Origin: Urechis unicinctus
Taxonomy: Eukaryota > Annelida > Polychaeta > Xenopneusta > Urechidae
NCBI GenBank assembly: GCA_034190875.2
Contig: CM067354.1
Span: 2,601,539 to 2,665,538, forward strand
Length of the DNA stretch: 64,000 nt
Direction of reading: 5' to 3'
The notes under the pieces were generated by a model. It made no database searches. It was not told where the DNA came from and saw only the letters and a program-made list of their open reading frames with translations. The position numbers and the translations under genes were made by a program. Positions within the stretch are counted from its first letter, which is position 1; every line of letters begins with the position of its first letter. Below are positions 35,521 to 44,072 of the stretch, piece after piece.

Positions 35521-35899
35521 TTATTCCATATAAAACGGATCCTTTAAATGAGCGTCTGGAGGCTTTTGTACCACAACCTGTTTAGGGTGTGAGGCTACCA
35601 TCTGGTGCCTGTAGCAATACAATGCCAACACGCCAACACCACCGACAACTAAAGGCACAGCCCATGTTGGCCACGTCCACCTTTCCATAGGTTTGCTCGT
35701 TGATATTGGCTCGACAGCTTCGTCTCTACCATCCGCAAGCGCTGCCTTAGCCTCTCGGAGCTCTCTCAGAAGCTTATTTTGATTGGCTTTTCGAGCTGCA
35801 GCACCCTTTTCGTCCCTGCCGCAACCCTTTTAGCGTTTTTGTCACTGACGTTATCTCCACCGGTGTTGTCTCCCCTTGATTCGTGTTCGTTTCTTCCAT
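35521..35899 (-). pseudogene. Single-pass membrane coiled-coil protein (one-base break)
   Basis: ATG at 35899 opens a Thr-rich N-terminus (MEETNTNQGETTPVEITSVT). After a one-base slip near 35815 the frame continues through a heptad-like helix (ARKANQNKLLRELREAKAAL), a linker, one transmembrane helix (WAVPLVVGGVGVLALYC) and a basic tail ending HLKDPFYME. Total about 125 residues. It looks like a tail-anchored or single-pass protein. In copy 2 the helix has grown by a 21-bp (7-residue) repeat. No family name is known to me. Confidence 0.7.
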
Positions 35900-36016
35900 G
35901 TTTACTTACTAAATTTATTTGTCCAATTGACAGCTCTTAATAAGCACCTGTTATAGCGGAGTTAAGCACATGCTATAGCGGAGTTAAGCACATGCTGTAT
36001 CAGAGTTAAACACATA

Positions 36017-36462
36017 CTATAGCAAGGAAGTGGTGTCTTCCTCTCCACCGGCCCCTGTTGTTTCGGTGCTTGTTTTTCCAAATTGACAGTGCTTAACTGT
36101 TGTTAAAGCCGCAGTTAAGGGAGCTAAAAACATACCATAGTGATGATATAGCTCACAAGTGGCAGTGCTTAGCGCGTGTCCAACAAACGGGTCCGTCTCG
36201 AGGTCAGTAATTAGCCTTGGCTGGTGTTCTGGTGGGATTGGTAGAAACATACAAGCAATACCTGAGTACAGCTGTAGCAGTGTCTGACCTAGAGTACGTG
36301 TCATGCTGGCACCTAGCCGAGCCTCGTATTTCACATACAGCTTTATGATCTCTTCATCAGACATTGATTCAACCTGGTCAATTGTAAGGCGCTTCAAACC
36401 AAGGTACTGACGGCCTGACCGCCAGCTATGACGGCAACAAGCCTATCTCTCTTAGAAGACAT
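36017..36462 (-). pseudogene. Conserved Polinton protein, ~147 aa (one-base break)
   Basis: The likely start is MSSKRDRLVAVIAGGQAV at 36462. The frame slips by one base near 36405-36415 and continues as KRLTIDQVESMSDEEIIKLY through a hydrophobic middle (QLYSGIACMFLPIP) to a Thr/Glu-rich end. The intact part alone has no ATG at its beginning (TTG at 36397), which supports the longer model; copy 2 at 60385-60781 shows the same continuity over the junction (EYLGDQRLTIDQVE). The family is unnamed; probable virion-associated or membrane-active protein by gene position. Confidence 0.65.
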
Positions 36463-36481
36463 ATCTACACTGGGTGTGCAA

Positions 36482-36682
36482 CTAGGTTCCGCTCCCCCAG
36501 ACTTTGTCTCTGCTAGTCGAGTCCTGTTCAAGGAGTTTATCAATAATGGTATCAGGATCCATGAATATACGTATACGCCTTCGAGCTTCAAAATACTGCA
36601 CCGCTACCCAGATGAAGAACCCTAAATTGATTACTGAGGCAGCGGCTGCTATCAAGGCCAATATCACTTCAATCGACGGCAT
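36482..36682 (-). CDS. Small single-pass membrane protein (Polinton)
   Basis: 66-residue ORF, MPSIEVILALIAAAASVINL followed by GFFIWVAVQYFEARRRIRIF: one N-terminal transmembrane helix and a basic cytoplasmic-type stretch. Its ATG lies inside the last codons of the ATPase gene (14-bp overlap). The C-terminus may run on in another frame into the next gene, so the stop could be secondary. Function unknown. Confidence 0.6.
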   Translation of the reverse strand: MPSIEVILALIAAAASVINLGFFIWVAVQYFEARRRIRIFMDPDTIIDKLLEQDSTSRDKVWGSGT

Positions 36683-37319
36683 ATGCAGTAGGCTGATCAG
36701 TCTTCAGCAGCAGTTTTGTGTGCTTGGTCTTTGCTAGTAGTTGGCGTACTGTGGCTCGTTCCTCCTTTGTTGGAATTACATCATTTTCACGTAAGGCGTC
36801 TTCAAACGAGTCACAGTCCTTGGTGTGAAAGAGCACCATCCAGCGAGTCTGCTCACGTAAGTCCTTCAGCACAGAGTTGTACTTTTGGGTGAGGACCCAG
36901 ACACTTTGCTGCGCATGGCGGCCGCTAAAGGCCAGTTCGGATAACATGTCTTTCTTCTTGGTTAGGGCCTTTGTTGCCGAACAGTCATCAATAATGTACA
37001 GGTTTGGCTCGCCCTTAAAACAATGGTAGAAAGCCCTCAGGTGGTCATGGAGCCGCTCCCCTGGATCAACCACGTACACCTCTGAATCATCCCACACCCA
37101 TGACCGCGTCTGATAGGCCTCGTTGAAACGTATGGTAGGGCAGAGGATTACAATATGCTCGAAGGCACCAAAGAAGGGCCCTTCAAGTAGGTCGAGGATG
37201 AATGCGGTTTTCCCACATCCTGTCTGCCCACAAACAATTGCCGAACAGGGACCATCTGGAAATGTAAACTTAGTAGACTGCGCTGACGAACCTGCCATCT
37301 TTAATGTTAAGCTGTGCAT
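36669..37319 (-). CDS. ATP: Genome-packaging ATPase (Polinton ATP)
   Basis: 216-residue P-loop ATPase of the FtsK/HerA packaging type (A32-like) that would pump element DNA into capsids. The Walker A motif is GQTGCGKTAF (about residues 31-40), Walker B is LYIIDDCSA (about 107-115), and a sensor-like QQSVWVLTQKY lies near 137-147. The second Met (MAGSSAQSTKF, residue 8) is an equally good start. The 5' end overlaps the capsid gene's 3' end by 29-50 bp, and its 3' end overlaps the next small gene, so the block is read as a compact array. Intact. Confidence 0.93.
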   Translation of the reverse strand: MHSLTLKMAGSSAQSTKFTFPDGPCSAIVCGQTGCGKTAFILDLLEGPFFGAFEHIVILCPTIRFNEAYQTRSWVWDDSEVYVVDPGERLHDHLRAFYHCFKGEPNLYIIDDCSATKALTKKKDMLSELAFSGRHAQQSVWVLTQKYNSVLKDLREQTRWMVLFHTKDCDSFEDALRENDVIPTKEERATVRQLLAKTKHTKLLLKTDQPTAYAVD

Positions 37320-38565
37320 CCATTACAATATACATATAAACGTTCAATGTGCCCGCCGCCTCTGCCTTTTTTGTGATCTGTATGGTGATGCCCTCAGACG
37401 CATTCTCCACAGCCCTGCCACTACCGTGCAGCTGGTCGTCATCACTCGTCCTTAAGTCGAGCCACAGAGCATACTTGGTGGTTAGGTACTCTCCTAGGGA
37501 AACGTCTGACAATGACAGGTCTTTTAATGCTATTGCTACACTGGGGTCTCGTTTACTCGTTGCTGCACAGGCCTTCTTCACCTCGTCCCACTGCTGGTAG
37601 CCACGCATGCCCTGGGCATAGAGCTGATTGGGGATGCCCTCAATGGTCACCTCGACCTTCGTTATCTTTGGGTTGTAGAACGACTCTGTTTTCCTGGCGT
37701 ATGAGGCGTTGGTCGGGTCTTCAAAGAGCAGTAGGATGCCCTTCATGCTGCGAGCCGGCACGTTCAGGTTGATGTTCCACAGTGTATCTCTTTTATTGTA
37801 TACAAGCTTCCTGTGACGAAGCACACGGTCATACAGAATCGAGAGCCGACTTGTGTACTGTGTGCGTATCATGCGGGCCAACTCTGTGTGGGTAACCATG
37901 TCATACTCCAGCGAGATGCCATCAATTTTGTAGCTTGCAGCGGTGTCGCCTGTTGCGTGAATCACGCGGTTGTAGTCGTTGAATGTGAGCTCGTATTCCA
38001 GTCTGTCACTAAGCACACTTTGGTAGAATGGCATGTGGCTCTCGAGGAGTTCAAAATCAAGTGGAACGTAGAACCTGTTACCATACACATCGGCTACGGC
38101 CTTGTCCTCTTCCTCGGTATCAACCTTGTCTCCTGGCCCCACTCGTATCTTAGTTGCGTTTCTGTCATCTGATGTGTCAATGCCCTGATACTGGAGGCCC
38201 TGTCTCTCCTGTGCAGTCCGCCACAAGTCGTGGTAACAGTGGTACACATCGCTGTCATCAATAGACATGACCTCATTGCCAGAAATCTTGATTGTAAATT
38301 TTTTAACCACGGCGCGGCCCAGGTTTTGCACAACGCTGCGGTTAACATCAGTCGATGTCAGCGTGATTGTAAAGGACAGCCGTGCTGTCCCTGAAACAAT
38401 GACGTCGTCTGCGCCTAGATTGGGGAAGCGAACCAGCAGTTGTTGGTTCTGGTCAATAGTGCTTGGATTGTTTGTAACGCATACAGATTGTCGCACGGCC
38501 TTTACCACAAGGGGTTCGCGTATCCGGCGGTGTGGGTTTAGTTTGCGTCCGTAAGTACTCGTCAT
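37270..38565 (-). CDS. MCP: Major capsid protein, double jelly-roll (Polinton MCP)
   Basis: 431-residue intact ORF with a basic N-terminus (MTSTYGRKLNPHRRIREPLV) followed by beta-rich sequence. Landmark segments are LLVRFPNLGADDVIVSGTA, GRAVVKKFTIKISGNEVMSI, FYVPLDFELLESHMPFYQS and LEYELTFNDYNRVI, which I recognise as the Polinton major capsid protein, assigned in the literature to the double jelly-roll fold of adenovirus/PRD1-type capsids. It should form the trimeric capsomers. It is the first gene of the left minus-strand block, 40 bp from the divergent plus-strand gene. The C-terminus overlaps the ATPase start. A truncated paralogue is at 61030-61735. Confidence 0.93.
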   Translation of the reverse strand: MTSTYGRKLNPHRRIREPLVVKAVRQSVCVTNNPSTIDQNQQLLVRFPNLGADDVIVSGTARLSFTITLTSTDVNRSVVQNLGRAVVKKFTIKISGNEVMSIDDSDVYHCYHDLWRTAQERQGLQYQGIDTSDDRNATKIRVGPGDKVDTEEEDKAVADVYGNRFYVPLDFELLESHMPFYQSVLSDRLEYELTFNDYNRVIHATGDTAASYKIDGISLEYDMVTHTELARMIRTQYTSRLSILYDRVLRHRKLVYNKRDTLWNINLNVPARSMKGILLLFEDPTNASYARKTESFYNPKITKVEVTIEGIPNQLYAQGMRGYQQWDEVKKACAATSKRDPSVAIALKDLSLSDVSLGEYLTTKYALWLDLRTSDDDQLHGSGRAVENASEGITIQITKKAEAAGTLNVYMYIVMDAQLNIKDGRFVSAVY

Positions 38566-38605
38566 GTTGAATGTTTAATTACAATTATATCTTTAACACA
38601 CAGAC
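38566..38605. promoter_or_regulatory. Divergent AT-rich promoter region
   Basis: 40 bp between the MCP ATG (minus) and the ATG of the plus-strand coiled-coil gene. AT-rich, with TTTAATTACAATTATATC in the centre. It must hold start signals for both sides if they are separate transcripts; inferred. Confidence 0.45.
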
Positions 38606-40175
38606 ATGGAGTTTGATAACCCAGCATTTGACGACCCAGAGGAGGAGGGGGAGTGGGAGAGGAATGACACTAACTTTGATGATGAGGAGACTCTCCCAGA
38701 GGCCACTCTCCCACCTGTTACAGAAGGGGACATTGGGATGGATAGGTCTATACCACCGGAAGGCCGACTCGTTATAGGCGCTGTCAATGATTATTACGAT
38801 GCATTAGCTGAAAAAGGCCACACACCCTCCCTCGGCCGCGATTATACAAAGTTTGAACTTGTTAGAGGACAGTTACGTTTTAAGGACTACCCTGACTTAA
38901 GTATTACAAATTATCGTACTAAAGCCCCGCTTTCACTTGGAACAATAGGTAAAAGTAGAGGGGGGGGCTAAGGTTGTCCGTGATGGTTTGGGGTTCACTG
39001 AGTGGTCCTCACAAGTGGTGTCACAAAAGGAAGCAACAGCCCTCCAAGGCGTTGACCAAGCAGCTGCTAAAGCCGCAGAGAAATTAGAAATGAGGGGCCC
39101 TGAAGCCGTGACAGAGCAAGGTGGTGTGGAAGAAACAAGCTTCATAGAGGACGTTCATAACACCATCCAAGACCTAGGTACACAAACAGACAACGAACTA
39201 CCCCTCAGAGAGCTTATAGGGCTTGATAAGGCTATGCAGACCCAGAGGGGTGAGCTGGTCAACAACCTAGCTAAGATAACTGAGTTAGAAAGGGATATAA
39301 AACAGCGGGAAGCTAAAATGGCAAGCCTGGAGGAGGAAGGGAGGGGTGATAGTCGAGCATGGAGATTCCAAGCAAATGAGCTTGCAGAGCTGCAGGACCT
39401 GCGGAGTGCCCGTATTGAGGCTGCCTCTGAAAACCGTAACCGTCTAAGGACCCAAATTAACCGCATCAGGGAAACGATCAACAGACTTCTTAACGAGGAC
39501 ACAACACTAGCTGAGCGTGTACGCACTCTGTTCCGAGAGCAGGGTATAACAATCGCCTCCATACTCACTGCGATTGGATTGGCAATCTCGACCCTTGTAG
39601 TTGCTTTGACGGGCGGAGGGAGCACTAGTCCAACCCCGGCACCAACGCCGACACCAGCTGATAAGCCCGGTGTAAAGGAATGGATTAAAAAACAGCTGAA
39701 CTCCTTGGCAAACGTCCTGAAGGGCCTAGCCGGTAAGGCAGCAGCTGCCCTTCCAGGAATCATTGGCTCCATCGTATCATGGCTGCTTACGTCAGCTGCA
39801 AAGGTAGCTGGTTGGATGGCAGAACATGTATGGGGCGCAGTTGTGGCGGTGGGAGGAGTTATCCTCCTGATACTCCGTGACTTACTACGTAGCAAACCAA
39901 AGCACAGCTATGCCTATAGCGATTCCGCCTACAATAAGAGCGGTTTTCTCATCCTCGTGCGCCCCACGCAGACCGGTCTCGGTCATAGGGGCGGGCCCTG
40001 GAGAGGAGAGTTCCATATCTGTATCTGTATCTGGCGGAGGGTCAAAGCTTCCTCTATCTGGAACAACCGGAACCGCGTTGACATCAGTATTGCTGCCGAT
40101 CTGCTGCTCCTCAGTTGCGATAGTAATCAGATTGTTGTACCCAGCAACGTCTCCAATGGCGAGGCTCATATCTGA
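38606..40175 (+). pseudogene. Long coiled-coil/membrane protein of the Polinton (frame-broken)
   Basis: ATG at 38606 starts an acidic N-terminus (MEFDNPAFDDPEEEGEWERN) and a conserved block GDIGMDRSIPPEGRLVIGAV followed by NDYYDALAEKG. The frame slips in a G8 run (38960-38967) and continues from about 38970. Then come a long coiled coil (about 39100-39540), a hydrophobic segment GITIASILTAIGLAISTLVV, a TPTP linker, WIKKQLNSLANVLKGLAGKA and a C-terminal membrane segment (GAVVAVGGVILLILRDLL). The natural end is probably near 39900; the remaining frame to 40175 runs antisense through the convergent gene and looks like read-through. Likely a virion or membrane structural protein; no tested function known to me. 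Confidence 0.75.
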
Positions 40176-41176
40176 TGGAGCCATGTACAGGCCCGTTCCA
40201 AACACATAATCAACCTTTGAAGAGGCATTCTGGAGGACGTTCTGATACCGTCGGATAGATGAAGGAATATCCACTGGGTAGTTGATGGCATCCTCAACGT
40301 TGACCTTAAATTGCTTTTGGGCATCAAATGACGTTCCAACACCTAGTATATCTGAGCGGGTCTGCGCCTGAGCACTAAGAATGGCCCAGACATAGGTCCG
40401 AATGCTGTCGTTGATCCGTGAGATACCTGGGGATGTGAACCCCTCCGATTTTTCCAGGATGAAGGTGCTCCAGGCAATGTTTGCCCACTCTTGGTCTTGC
40501 TTTATGAAATCAATGTGCAGCTTGCCGCCCTGGAAAACAAAGCCGTTGGTTGATTTCTCAAAGGTTTGCCTTACGGATTCGTAGTTGTTGTGGTCTCCGT
40601 AATGAAAGATCACCCGTACCTTGTGTGTTTCGGGGTCGGTGAAGTAGATCCGCCCTAAGCCCTGGTTGCCGCCCTGCATCCTCCAGTCGCTGTTTTCGTC
40701 AACCCCAAACTCGTGGCAGAGCCAGTGGTAGATTCTCTTGTCGAAGGAATTGTTGGTAGCCGACCACGTGGCGTCATCTGGCAGTGCTATTCTCATTTCG
40801 TCTAAAAGTCTCTGGATGGTGTAGTAGACGTGGAACCTGTAGAGGTTACTTAGTGCTGGGGAGTCAGATCTGAGGTGTTCCAGGGCAGAAACTCCGCAGC
40901 CACTGGTTGCGCACCATACAACAAAGTTTACCTGGTTCTGCCAGTATTGCATGTGGTTGGTTCTCTCCAGCCAACTACAAGGCTGTCGTCGCTTATGTTT
41001 GGCACCACGTATTTATCAAACAGGTTGGAGAACTCTACACCAAACGCATCTGTGATATTATCCGATTTTACCTGGATGAGGAGATGTGTCAGATCCTCGC
41101 GGGCAATATGGGGTAGGTATACCGGCCCGGTTTTGTACCTTTTATTCGTATTGAATGTAAAGGCTTGTTTATTCAT
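39885..41176 (-). pseudogene. Conserved Polinton protein with C-terminal membrane anchor (one break)
   Basis: Start MNKQAFTFNTNKRYKTGPVY at 41176. One frame slip occurs near 40945-40955, and the sequence then continues WQNQVNFVVWCATSGCGVSA. Strongly conserved-looking stretches include LEKSEGFTSPGISRINDSIR, TYVWAILSAQAQTRSDILG and FGTGLYMAPSDMS. A Pro/Asp-rich linker leads to EDEKTALIVGGIAIGIAVLW, a C-terminal transmembrane helix. Total about 430 residues. I recall this protein as a regular Polinton component in invertebrates; its role is unknown to me (virion assembly or membrane protein is inferred). It is the only minus-strand gene in the right third and starts 6 bp from the plus-strand minor capsid gene. 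Confidence 0.75.
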
Positions 41177-41182
41177 AGTGCT
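41177..41182. promoter_or_regulatory. 6-bp spacer between divergent ATGs
   Basis: CAT|AGTGCT|ATG: the minus-strand ATG (41174-41176) and plus-strand ATG (41183-41185) are separated by six bases. Promoters and 5' leaders must therefore overlap the opposite coding sequence. Confidence 0.6.
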
Positions 41183-41869
41183 ATGTATCACACTCTGTCA
41201 AATGTTCAAAGCGGCGGCGCTGTGTCCCTGCAAAAACCTATTGACAACACTGCGGGCGATCTATGTGTTGGCCTAAGGTCAATCACGTATACTGTGGGCT
41301 GGTACAATCTAGAATCAGACGAGAGCATTGCATGGCGGTCAAGGAATTCAGAAGAGAGAGGATATGCTGCATTAAAACCAGGCCTCTGGAGCTTAAGCCT
41401 TCTTCAGGAGCATATTACACCATTAGGTATCGGTTTGGAGGTTGATGCTGTAAATGGGGTTATTACCCTAACAGTTCCAGACAATGTGGGTGCGCACATA
41501 ACAGGCGGAGTGTTAACAATGTTGGGTCTTGACGGCCTCAGTGGGGGGTGGATACCTTCAGGTACTTACATAGGTGACCGGCCCATCAACTTTAGCATCT
41601 TTAACACAATTTATGTTCACCTCGATAAAGTCAGTACCACACACAACATGCTAGATGGTGCGCCCACTACGCTTCTTGAAGTTGTTGGCTTAGAGGGTGG
41701 CTCTTTCGGTGATATTATAACCACGAACATCGCTAATCCTGTCTGTAAGCGTGTCACTAGTGGAACAGTGCATGAGTTAAAGGTTCAGTTACGCGATAAT
41801 AAAGGAAGGCTATTAGATAACCACGACTTACCTGTTAGCGTTGTTCTTAAATTTACAAGATGTCAATAA
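41183..41869 (+). CDS. Candidate minor capsid (penton-like) protein
   Basis: 228 residues from ATG at 41183 (an upstream TTG frame extension is ignored). Beta-rich throughout: MYHTLSNVQSGGAVSLQKPI, LRSITYTVGWYNL, a central GVITLTVPDNVGAHITGGVL and a C-terminal ELKVQLRDNKGRLLDNHDLP then VSVVLKFT. This organisation is compatible with a single jelly-roll minor capsid protein, the expected partner of the double-jelly-roll MCP at five-fold vertices; the assignment is by composition, position and memory of related Polinton proteins, so a fibre-base role is also possible. Its stop overlaps the next ATG (ATGTCAATAA). Intact. Confidence 0.55.
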   Translation: MYHTLSNVQSGGAVSLQKPIDNTAGDLCVGLRSITYTVGWYNLESDESIAWRSRNSEERGYAALKPGLWSLSLLQEHITPLGIGLEVDAVNGVITLTVPDNVGAHITGGVLTMLGLDGLSGGWIPSGTYIGDRPINFSIFNTIYVHLDKVSTTHNMLDGAPTTLLEVVGLEGGSFGDIITTNIANPVCKRVTSGTVHELKVQLRDNKGRLLDNHDLPVSVVLKFTRCQ

Positions 41870-42524
41870 AAACGAGTATTTATGGACCTAGGCAAAAACC
41901 GTCAGACACTGTTCAGGGCGCCGACCTCTCGGAATATGCCACAAAGACCTATGTATCTATTGGTGACTCAAAAAAATGGATAAAAGTGGCGGTACTATGA
42001 CTGGAGACCTTGAAATGGGAGATAATAAATCGTTGAGTTGGGAGACCCGACTTCACCGAAGGATGCTGTTCATAAAAAGTATATTGATGCTGAATATAGA
42101 CAGCAGAACAGGTACCTGAGACGATACGTAGATGAAAAGACGAAACCACTCATTACTATATGGGCAGAAGCAAGTGGCCCCTCTTCGCAGAGGATATGAG
42201 TGGTCGTTTGGCCATGGGGCTAGGGGTCGAGACTCACAAGACTCAAGCTGTGGATATACCATGTTATGTAATGGCAAGATCATTCGTATGGGGTTGTCTT
42301 CGGGTGTTGGTGCTGATGCTGGTCCTATATCAGTCGTTCCTGTTATTAATGGAACGAATCAAGTGGTAGGAATAAGTAAGCCTGCTAACCAACGGGCTGT
42401 TGTAATAACTTTAGACCAGTCTTTACAGCTAGAACAAGGCAACATTATTAACTTTTATACAACCACACAAAACAGAGGGGCGACTTGGTCTGTAGCTTCA
42501 CTCCTAATTGAACTTGATATATAG
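41860..42524 (+). pseudogene. Fibre-like protein with phage-type tail repeat (frame-broken)
   Basis: The start MSIKTSIYGPRQKPSDTVQG overlaps the stop of the upstream gene. The frame then slips in an A7 run (41970-41976), again near 42025-42040, and near 42185. Across these frames one sees a GGTMTGDLEMGDN-type segment followed by a DPTSPKDAVHKKYIDA-type segment, the pattern of phage tail-fibre repeats, then a coiled region (QQNRYLRRYVDEKTKP) and a beta-rich C-terminal knob ending WSVASLLIELDI. The likely role is receptor binding or a vertex spike. Broken as read. Confidence 0.7.
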
Positions 42525-42545
42525 ACTTATGTATACAAAGACAGT

Positions 42546-43100
42546 ATGAAACAACAACCAACGACTGCACCGTTAAATCCAGAGCCTCCTCTATGTGGTC
42601 TGGGGCACTCCTATCGGCTGAATGAGATCAGTCTTAAGAAGCAATACCTTGAGAAAGAAATTGAAAAATATGGTGCTATGTACAAAAAATATAGGTGTGC
42701 AGTAAACTCAGTGGACGCTGTAGACACTGCTTTAGTTGCTGTGGGTATGTGTCTTGGCGCAAGTGGTGTAGGTGTAATGTCTACAATAGTTGCCATTCCT
42801 ATTGCCACAGTGTTGGGTGCTACTGGAGCCGCATGTGGGCTACTTGTAATTGCTGGAAAATTCATCAGTAGGCGGCTGACCATTAAGTTAAAAAAGCATG
42901 ACAAGATCCGCGTTCTCGCTCAGAGCAAATTGAATACCATTGCTGACATTGTATCGGCGGCGCTTGAAGATGGGTATATCTCAGATGATGAGTTTAAGCT
43001 CGTTTCGGTCGAGATCATTAAATATAGTCAAATGAAAAATGACATTAAAGCAAAATGTTTGAAAGCGGCAGAATCGCCCCCTAGACCTGCTAAGGTATGA
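42546..43100 (+). CDS. Two-helix membrane protein with flanking coiled coils (Polinton)
   Basis: 184-residue intact ORF. A charged N-terminal helix (LKKQYLEKEIEKYGAMYKKY) precedes two hydrophobic helices separated by a short turn (LVAVGMCLGASGVGVMSTIV and IPIATVLGATGAACGLLVIA). A basic segment (SRRLTIKLKKHDKIRVLAQS) and a C-terminal helix (DGYISDDEFKLVSVEIIKY) follow. The same layout is familiar from other invertebrate Polintons; no function is established to my knowledge. It sits between the fibre and exonuclease genes. Confidence 0.75.
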   Translation: MKQQPTTAPLNPEPPLCGLGHSYRLNEISLKKQYLEKEIEKYGAMYKKYRCAVNSVDAVDTALVAVGMCLGASGVGVMSTIVAIPIATVLGATGAACGLLVIAGKFISRRLTIKLKKHDKIRVLAQSKLNTIADIVSAALEDGYISDDEFKLVSVEIIKYSQMKNDIKAKCLKAAESPPRPAKV

Positions 43101-43140
43101 CCCTGACAGTCCATTTGAAGTGTGGGGGTTGCTAGATATA

Positions 43141-44064
43141 ATGGAGGCGGCGATAAAATCTTTCTGCAACGATCATACTGGAGTCAAACAAAATACGGAC
43201 CAGTGGGAGACCATGAGGAAGGGCTGCGTTGGAGGAAGTGACTACTCCTCTATCATAGGGCAAAACTACTTCAGCAGCTATAGCAAGAAGCTGACAGAAA
43301 AAACTAGCAACGGGGGGGGTGTTCGCTTTAGCGCACCCTGCCTCTTTTTTGAGGAGGTTGCAATTGCGGTATTGGAGAAGGTGTACGACACCAAGGTCTA
43401 CGGAAATAATATCTATATTGATGGCGGCGCGACGGCCTACTCTCCGGATGGCTTTTGTGTGCTCCCAATCCGGCAGGCTGGAGTGGATGCTGTCTGTCTG
43501 GGGCATCCTGAGGAGGTTGTACTGCTCGAGATAAAGTGCCCCTACACTCGGAGTCCTGGGAGGGTGATTCCGAATATGTATAAGCCTCAGGTTCTGTTGG
43601 GGTTGCACCACAGTCCGGTGGCGACCATCGGGGTGTTTGTCGACTGCGTTTTCAGGTTGTGCTCCTTTGAGGACCTGGGGAAAGCTGAGACGTATAACCA
43701 GGTGTATCACAAGGATCAGAAGAAGTATAAGGAGACGGTGGCTTGGGGGTGGGCGGGGGTGGAGGGGCTTGAAGACGGCGACTATAGTGCGAACGGGAGA
43801 TTTAATAGTTGCCTGGGCTTGGAACAGGAGCATCACGGTCCTTGGTTGGGAAGACCGAGTGGGACCACAGAGAGGCCGACGGGGGCTTTCTACTGTTGGA
43901 AGCTCTTTACGATGAGATTGATAACCGCTCGTCCTGATCCCGACTTTATCGAGAAGAACGACGCTAAGGTTGCCCAGTTTATACAGGACCTCAACCGCGT
44001 GAAAAATGGAACTTACAGCGACGGTCGCAGATATTTATCACTCAATAACCTCTACGGTGACTAA
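43141..44064 (+). CDS. YqaJ/lambda-type alkaline exonuclease (Polinton)
   Basis: 307 residues from ATG at 43141 (the longer frame begins with GTG at 43120). PD-(D/E)XK nuclease signature: GCVGGSDYSSIIG (28-40) resembles the YqaJ substrate-entry motif, D103 (YSPDGFC), E130-x-K132 (LLEIKCPY) and the downstream YKPQ (147-150) complete the active site. Such enzymes make 3' single-stranded tails for recombination or resolve replication ends, so the role is probably in element DNA processing. The stop lies 8 bp before the right TIR. Intact. Confidence 0.88.
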   Translation: MEAAIKSFCNDHTGVKQNTDQWETMRKGCVGGSDYSSIIGQNYFSSYSKKLTEKTSNGGGVRFSAPCLFFEEVAIAVLEKVYDTKVYGNNIYIDGGATAYSPDGFCVLPIRQAGVDAVCLGHPEEVVLLEIKCPYTRSPGRVIPNMYKPQVLLGLHHSPVATIGVFVDCVFRLCSFEDLGKAETYNQVYHKDQKKYKETVAWGWAGVEGLEDGDYSANGRFNSCLGLEQEHHGPWLGRPSGTTERPTGAFYCWKLFTMRLITARPDPDFIEKNDAKVAQFIQDLNRVKNGTYSDGRRYLSLNNLYGD

Positions 44065-44072
44065 CTACTGGT

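Noticed and set aside
36394..36591. Separate 65-residue ORF
   Set aside because: It is a mixture of the tail of the small membrane gene in another frame and the N-terminus of the conserved ~147-aa protein.
39155..39895. 246-residue minus-strand ORF
   Set aside because: Antisense shadow of the coiled-coil gene; low-complexity Ser/Arg composition and no homologous motif.
38988..40175. Separate gene starting at 38988
   Set aside because: The apparent start is TTG, and the protein continues the frame broken at the G8 run from 38606.
43132..43836. 234-residue minus-strand ORF
   Set aside because: Antisense shadow of the YqaJ-type exonuclease.
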